Positions 29,447 through 31,469 of a DNA stretch of 31,469 nt are shown piece by piece. The stretch is taken from the IMG/VR virus record IMGVR_UViG_3300028800_000244, positions 1-31,469 of that record. One strand, written 5' to 3'. Position 1 is the first letter of the stretch. Each line of letters opens with the position of its first letter. A program made the translations under genes and the position numbers. The notes under the pieces were generated by a model. That model searched no databases. It worked only from the letters and a program-made list of their open reading frames with translations, and was not told where the DNA came from. The stretch comes from a virus.

Positions 29447-30117
29447 AACGTCATCTCCTGTTGTCCTGCCTTCACGAAGGTGTGGCGCTTCTCGCCCCAC
29501 GGGAGACCGTAGTGGTCGGCGCAGGTCTCGCCGTACCCCATGGCAGTGGAGCGATCGTCCGACAGCTTGAGGTGGCAGAAGCAGCAGCGACCGGTCAGTC
29601 GGCCGTAGTGGGCGGCCGTCTCGGCAGGTTTCTTGGAGAGAGCCTCGAGGAGCTCCCCGAGGTCGTCCATGCGACGTGCGTCGACGTCACGACTTGGGCT
29701 CCAGTTACCGTTCGGTTCGACGCGACCGTACCACGTGTTGGAACCGAACGATCCTCCGTCCGTGATGTTCACTGTTCCAGGAGCACGCGAATTCGGACCG
29801 GCCACGCTCAGGACGATCGGTGAGCCGTCTTCCAGTTGAAGCCGGATCTTCGGGAACTTGAGGTGTTCCTGGGCTTTGCGAAAGAGTCCGATCACGCCGT
29901 CGAACGATCCGACGTTGACCTTCACGGACTTGTCAGCCAAGGGGTTCGGGTTGTCGACCAACTTCAGGAACTTATCGAAGTGGAACTGACGCTTCGGAGA
30001 GAGGTTCCCTCTGTACTGACGATGGGCGTTGATCAACGACCTCGCGAACTCCCGATCGCTGGGCGGAAGTTTTTCCAGTCTCTGTTCGAGGTAGTCGGCG
30101 TTCGTGAGTGGCTGCAT
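29443..30117 (-). CDS. protein with C-terminal zinc motif (DUF6011-like), 224 aa
   Basis: Start at MQPLTNADYLEQRLEKLPPS. The N-terminal 70 residues are helical (DREFARSLINAHRQYRGNLS), and the middle has beta strands with IRLQLEDGSPIVLSVAGPNS. Residues 180-205 contain GRCCFCHLKLSDDRSTAMGY and GETCADHYGLPWG, the Cys-x-x-Cys, x-Y-G-x-x-C-A-x-x-Y-G-L-P signature of DUF6011-type phage and bacterial proteins. This probably binds zinc, perhaps to contact DNA. The role is unknown. It is the first gene after the promoter at 30147. Confidence 0.72.
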   Translation of the reverse strand: MQPLTNADYLEQRLEKLPPSDREFARSLINAHRQYRGNLSPKRQFHFDKFLKLVDNPNPLADKSVKVNVGSFDGVIGLFRKAQEHLKFPKIRLQLEDGSPIVLSVAGPNSRAPGTVNITDGGSFGSNTWYGRVEPNGNWSPSRDVDARRMDDLGELLEALSKKPAETAAHYGRLTGRCCFCHLKLSDDRSTAMGYGETCADHYGLPWGEKRHTFVKAGQQEMTL

Positions 30118-30146
30118 GGCGGTAGTCCCCGGCTTGATTCTGGGCC

Positions 30147-30175
30147 ACCTTATCCTCTTCCGAGAATTATGTAAA
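30147..30175 (-). promoter_or_regulatory. early-type promoter, TTTACA-N17-TAAGGT
   Basis: On the - strand, TTTACA (30170-30175) is 17 nt from TAAGGT (30147-30152). The spacer contains ATTCTCGGAAGAGG with the perfect dyad at 30158-30166. It lies 30 nt upstream of the 224-aa gene, just after the ligase stop, and is among the strongest members of the family. Confidence 0.72.
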
Positions 30176-30178
30176 CAG

Positions 30179-31294
30179 CTATCCCCTGTTGTCAAGGTCC
30201 TCATGCCAGGCAACTGCTACCCCGAACCTCGGCTTACCACCAGGCGTCAGTCCCTTGTACCTGACTGTGACGCCTTCGTAGGACTTCCACTCGCCAAGGA
30301 GCTTTGAGGTGAAGGCCTTGTTGCCCCTGATCCCCGCCTTGAAGGTTTCGCCGTTCGGGAGGGAGCACTCAACCTTCTTGGCGTGTCCGGCCCAGTTACC
30401 TTTACCTTCGTAGACTCCAAGGATCGGAAACTCTCCGTCTGTGAACTCCTTGCGCTTGAGCAGGTTCTTCGTTCTATCCGGCGTGTACGGAGAATCTGTT
30501 CGGACCATCTGGCCCTCGTATCCGGCTTCGAGATATTCCTCGTAGAGGGAGTCGAGGTGGACTTGATCCCTTACCATGTCGGTCCTGACGAATTGGACTA
30601 GATGCGCGTCGTCCCCTTCAGGACCGTACTCCTCGAGCAGCGACCTGAGTTCTCCGGAACGCTCGCCGAAGTGGACTGGGTCTGACGGTAGATCGTAGAC
30701 GTGGAACTCAATGACCCTCTCGAACTCCGCTTGTCGTTCTGGATCCCTATCGCTCTTCCTTATCAGGCTGGAGAGCTCGTTGAAATCGTCCTTAAGGGAA
30801 TGGGAGTAGAGCTCGCCGTCCAACACGACGTCCGGCAGGGCTTCGAATAGGGGTTCGAGGACTCGTCTGATGTGAGGCAACACGACGACCTTGCCGTCCC
30901 TCGAGATGAACTGTTCCCGGGTAGCTATGAGGCGGAAGCCGTCGAGCTTCGGCTGAGAGTAGACGACGCCTTCCGGAAGCTTCTTGTACTTTTCAGCCAG
31001 CATGACAGCAAAGAACTTCTTGCCTGCAGCCGTTTCACGGTCGTCGTAGTACTTGCGGGCTCGCTTCTTATCGTAAAGAGCCAACACCTCAGCGATGGCC
31101 TGCTGTTCTCCGGTCGTTGCGTTGGACTTCCCGACGTTCTTGGGGAGCGCTGTCGTCCACGCAGCTTCTACGGCCTTGCCGTCCACGAGACCGGATACGG
31201 CCCTGAACTGCGAGGGGTCCGTTGGATTGGTCTCCATTCGCCAGAATCGAAGACGACCGTGTGAGTCCACGGTGAAGAGGTCTGGGTATATCAT
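30179..31294 (-). CDS. ATP-dependent DNA ligase with N-terminal WGR-like domain, 371 aa
   Basis: It seals nicks in phage DNA using ATP. Nucleotidyltransferase motif I is QPKLDGFR with the adenylated Lys116. Further motifs are SRDG (131-134), LDGELY (158-163), YEGQMVR (259-265) and LLKRKE with the Lys pair of motif V (278-283). The C-terminal part (EFPILGVYEGKGNWAGHAKK) fits an OB domain. Residues 1-85 (RLRFWRMETN, RAVSGLVDGK, GEQQAIAEVLALYDKK) look like a WGR domain, as seen in some phage ligases. Start fixed by the promoter immediately upstream. No Shine-Dalgarno is seen. Confidence 0.92.
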   Translation of the reverse strand: MIYPDLFTVDSHGRLRFWRMETNPTDPSQFRAVSGLVDGKAVEAAWTTALPKNVGKSNATTGEQQAIAEVLALYDKKRARKYYDDRETAAGKKFFAVMLAEKYKKLPEGVVYSQPKLDGFRLIATREQFISRDGKVVVLPHIRRVLEPLFEALPDVVLDGELYSHSLKDDFNELSSLIRKSDRDPERQAEFERVIEFHVYDLPSDPVHFGERSGELRSLLEEYGPEGDDAHLVQFVRTDMVRDQVHLDSLYEEYLEAGYEGQMVRTDSPYTPDRTKNLLKRKEFTDGEFPILGVYEGKGNWAGHAKKVECSLPNGETFKAGIRGNKAFTSKLLGEWKSYEGVTVRYKGLTPGGKPRFGVAVAWHEDLDNRG

Positions 31295-31300
31295 CTGGAG

Positions 31301-31329
31301 ACGCTACACCGTCACTTGGATATTGTAAA
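31301..31329 (-). promoter_or_regulatory. early-type promoter abutting the ligase start, TTTACA-N17-TAGCGT
   Basis: On the - strand, TTTACA (31324-31329) is 17 nt from TAGCGT (31301-31306). Only six bases separate the -10 box from the ligase ATG, so transcription would begin at or near the A of the start codon. Confidence 0.6.
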
Positions 31330-31469
31330 CGGCTTTAGGTACCGGCATTTGAATTTTTTGTGGTGTGGTAATTTTCCTCTAGCCACTTGGACCATGGCTC
31401 CCGTGTTGAGGCCATTGGCGAGACAAAAATCTTCTATCCCTCGAATTGATTCAACCCTACCATCTGGCC
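31312..31469 (-). CDS. C-terminus of a probable homing endonuclease or similar DNA-binding protein (5' part beyond window)
   Basis: Fifty-one codons are visible, ending at TGA (31312-31314). The sequence PDGRVESIRGIEDFCLANGL followed by NTGAMVQVARGKLPHHKKFK is typical of the C-terminal helix-turn-helix repeat of phage HNH/GIY-YIG homing endonucleases (F-C-x-x-N-G-L, then M-x-x-V-x-x-G-K, H-x-K-x). The catalytic part would lie outside the window. The stop lies within the -10/-35 spacer of the ligase promoter. Alternatively it could be a stand-alone binding protein with the same repeat. Confidence 0.65.
   Translation of the reverse strand, partial: PDGRVESIRGIEDFCLANGLNTGAMVQVARGKLPHHKKFKCRYLKPFTISK

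Noticed and set aside
1-31469. tRNA genes, CRISPR arrays, insertion sequences, rRNA
   Set aside because: I looked for tRNA-type T-loops, regularly spaced repeats and transposase motifs and saw none; nearly all DNA is accounted for by compact phage genes.

Overview
The window is part of the genome of a T4-superfamily myovirus (tailed phage, contractile tail). The identification rests on an unbroken T4-order head/tail block on the + strand: terminase small and large subunits (gp16, gp17), tail sheath (gp18), tail tube (gp19), portal (gp20), prohead protease (gp21), scaffold core (gp22) and major capsid protein (gp23). T4-type late promoter boxes (GATAAATA; TATAAATA before gp23) stand in front of most transcription blocks. 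The DNA is fairly GC-rich by eye, which suggests a GC-rich Gram-negative host, perhaps a proteobacterium. The sequence alone does not fix the host or the closest relative.

Layout. Positions 1-5025 hold a - strand block of small, tightly overlapping genes (ATGA, TGATG or TAATG junctions). Most are unknown; they include a DUF4262 protein, small membrane proteins and a candidate ADP-ribosyltransferase-fold protein. Divergent promoters lie at 5065-5125. Positions 5151-20406 are the late structural block. Between portal and protease, where T4 has only the small core genes 67 and 68, lie about 5.5 kb of unfamiliar genes. Three of them encode large hydrophilic proteins with glycine-zipper segments and related His/Trp-rich modules, and are best guessed to be internal head or ejection proteins. 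A strong terminator (20436-20469) closes the block after gp23.

Positions 20472-23355 are mixed. They contain small - strand genes, a secreted HEXXH metalloprotease candidate, a late-promoter-driven 71-aa protein whose N-terminus resembles a T4 capsid-targeting sequence, and a small gene that joins a Tat-like leader to a 33-residue piece of the gp23 signature region. Positions 23352-31469 are a long - strand early-type block: a DUF932 protein, a zinc-ribbon protein, a DoxX-family membrane protein, a DUF2786 protein, a protein with a DUF6011-like zinc end, an ATP-dependent DNA ligase, and at the window edge the C-terminus of what looks like a homing endonuclease.

Regulation. Two promoter classes are visible. 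The late class is the GATAAATA box, seen only on the + strand. The second is a family of twelve candidates of the form TTTACA/TGTACT-N16/17-TANNNT (TTATGG in one), mostly at heads of - strand gene groups. Five share a spacer of the form TTCTCGGAAGAGG with a TTC-N3-GAA dyad (one copy inverted, one with a single mismatch), suggesting a common operator. This fits a T4-like plan in which host-type promoters drive accessory and nucleic-acid genes early and a phage late sigma drives virion genes late.
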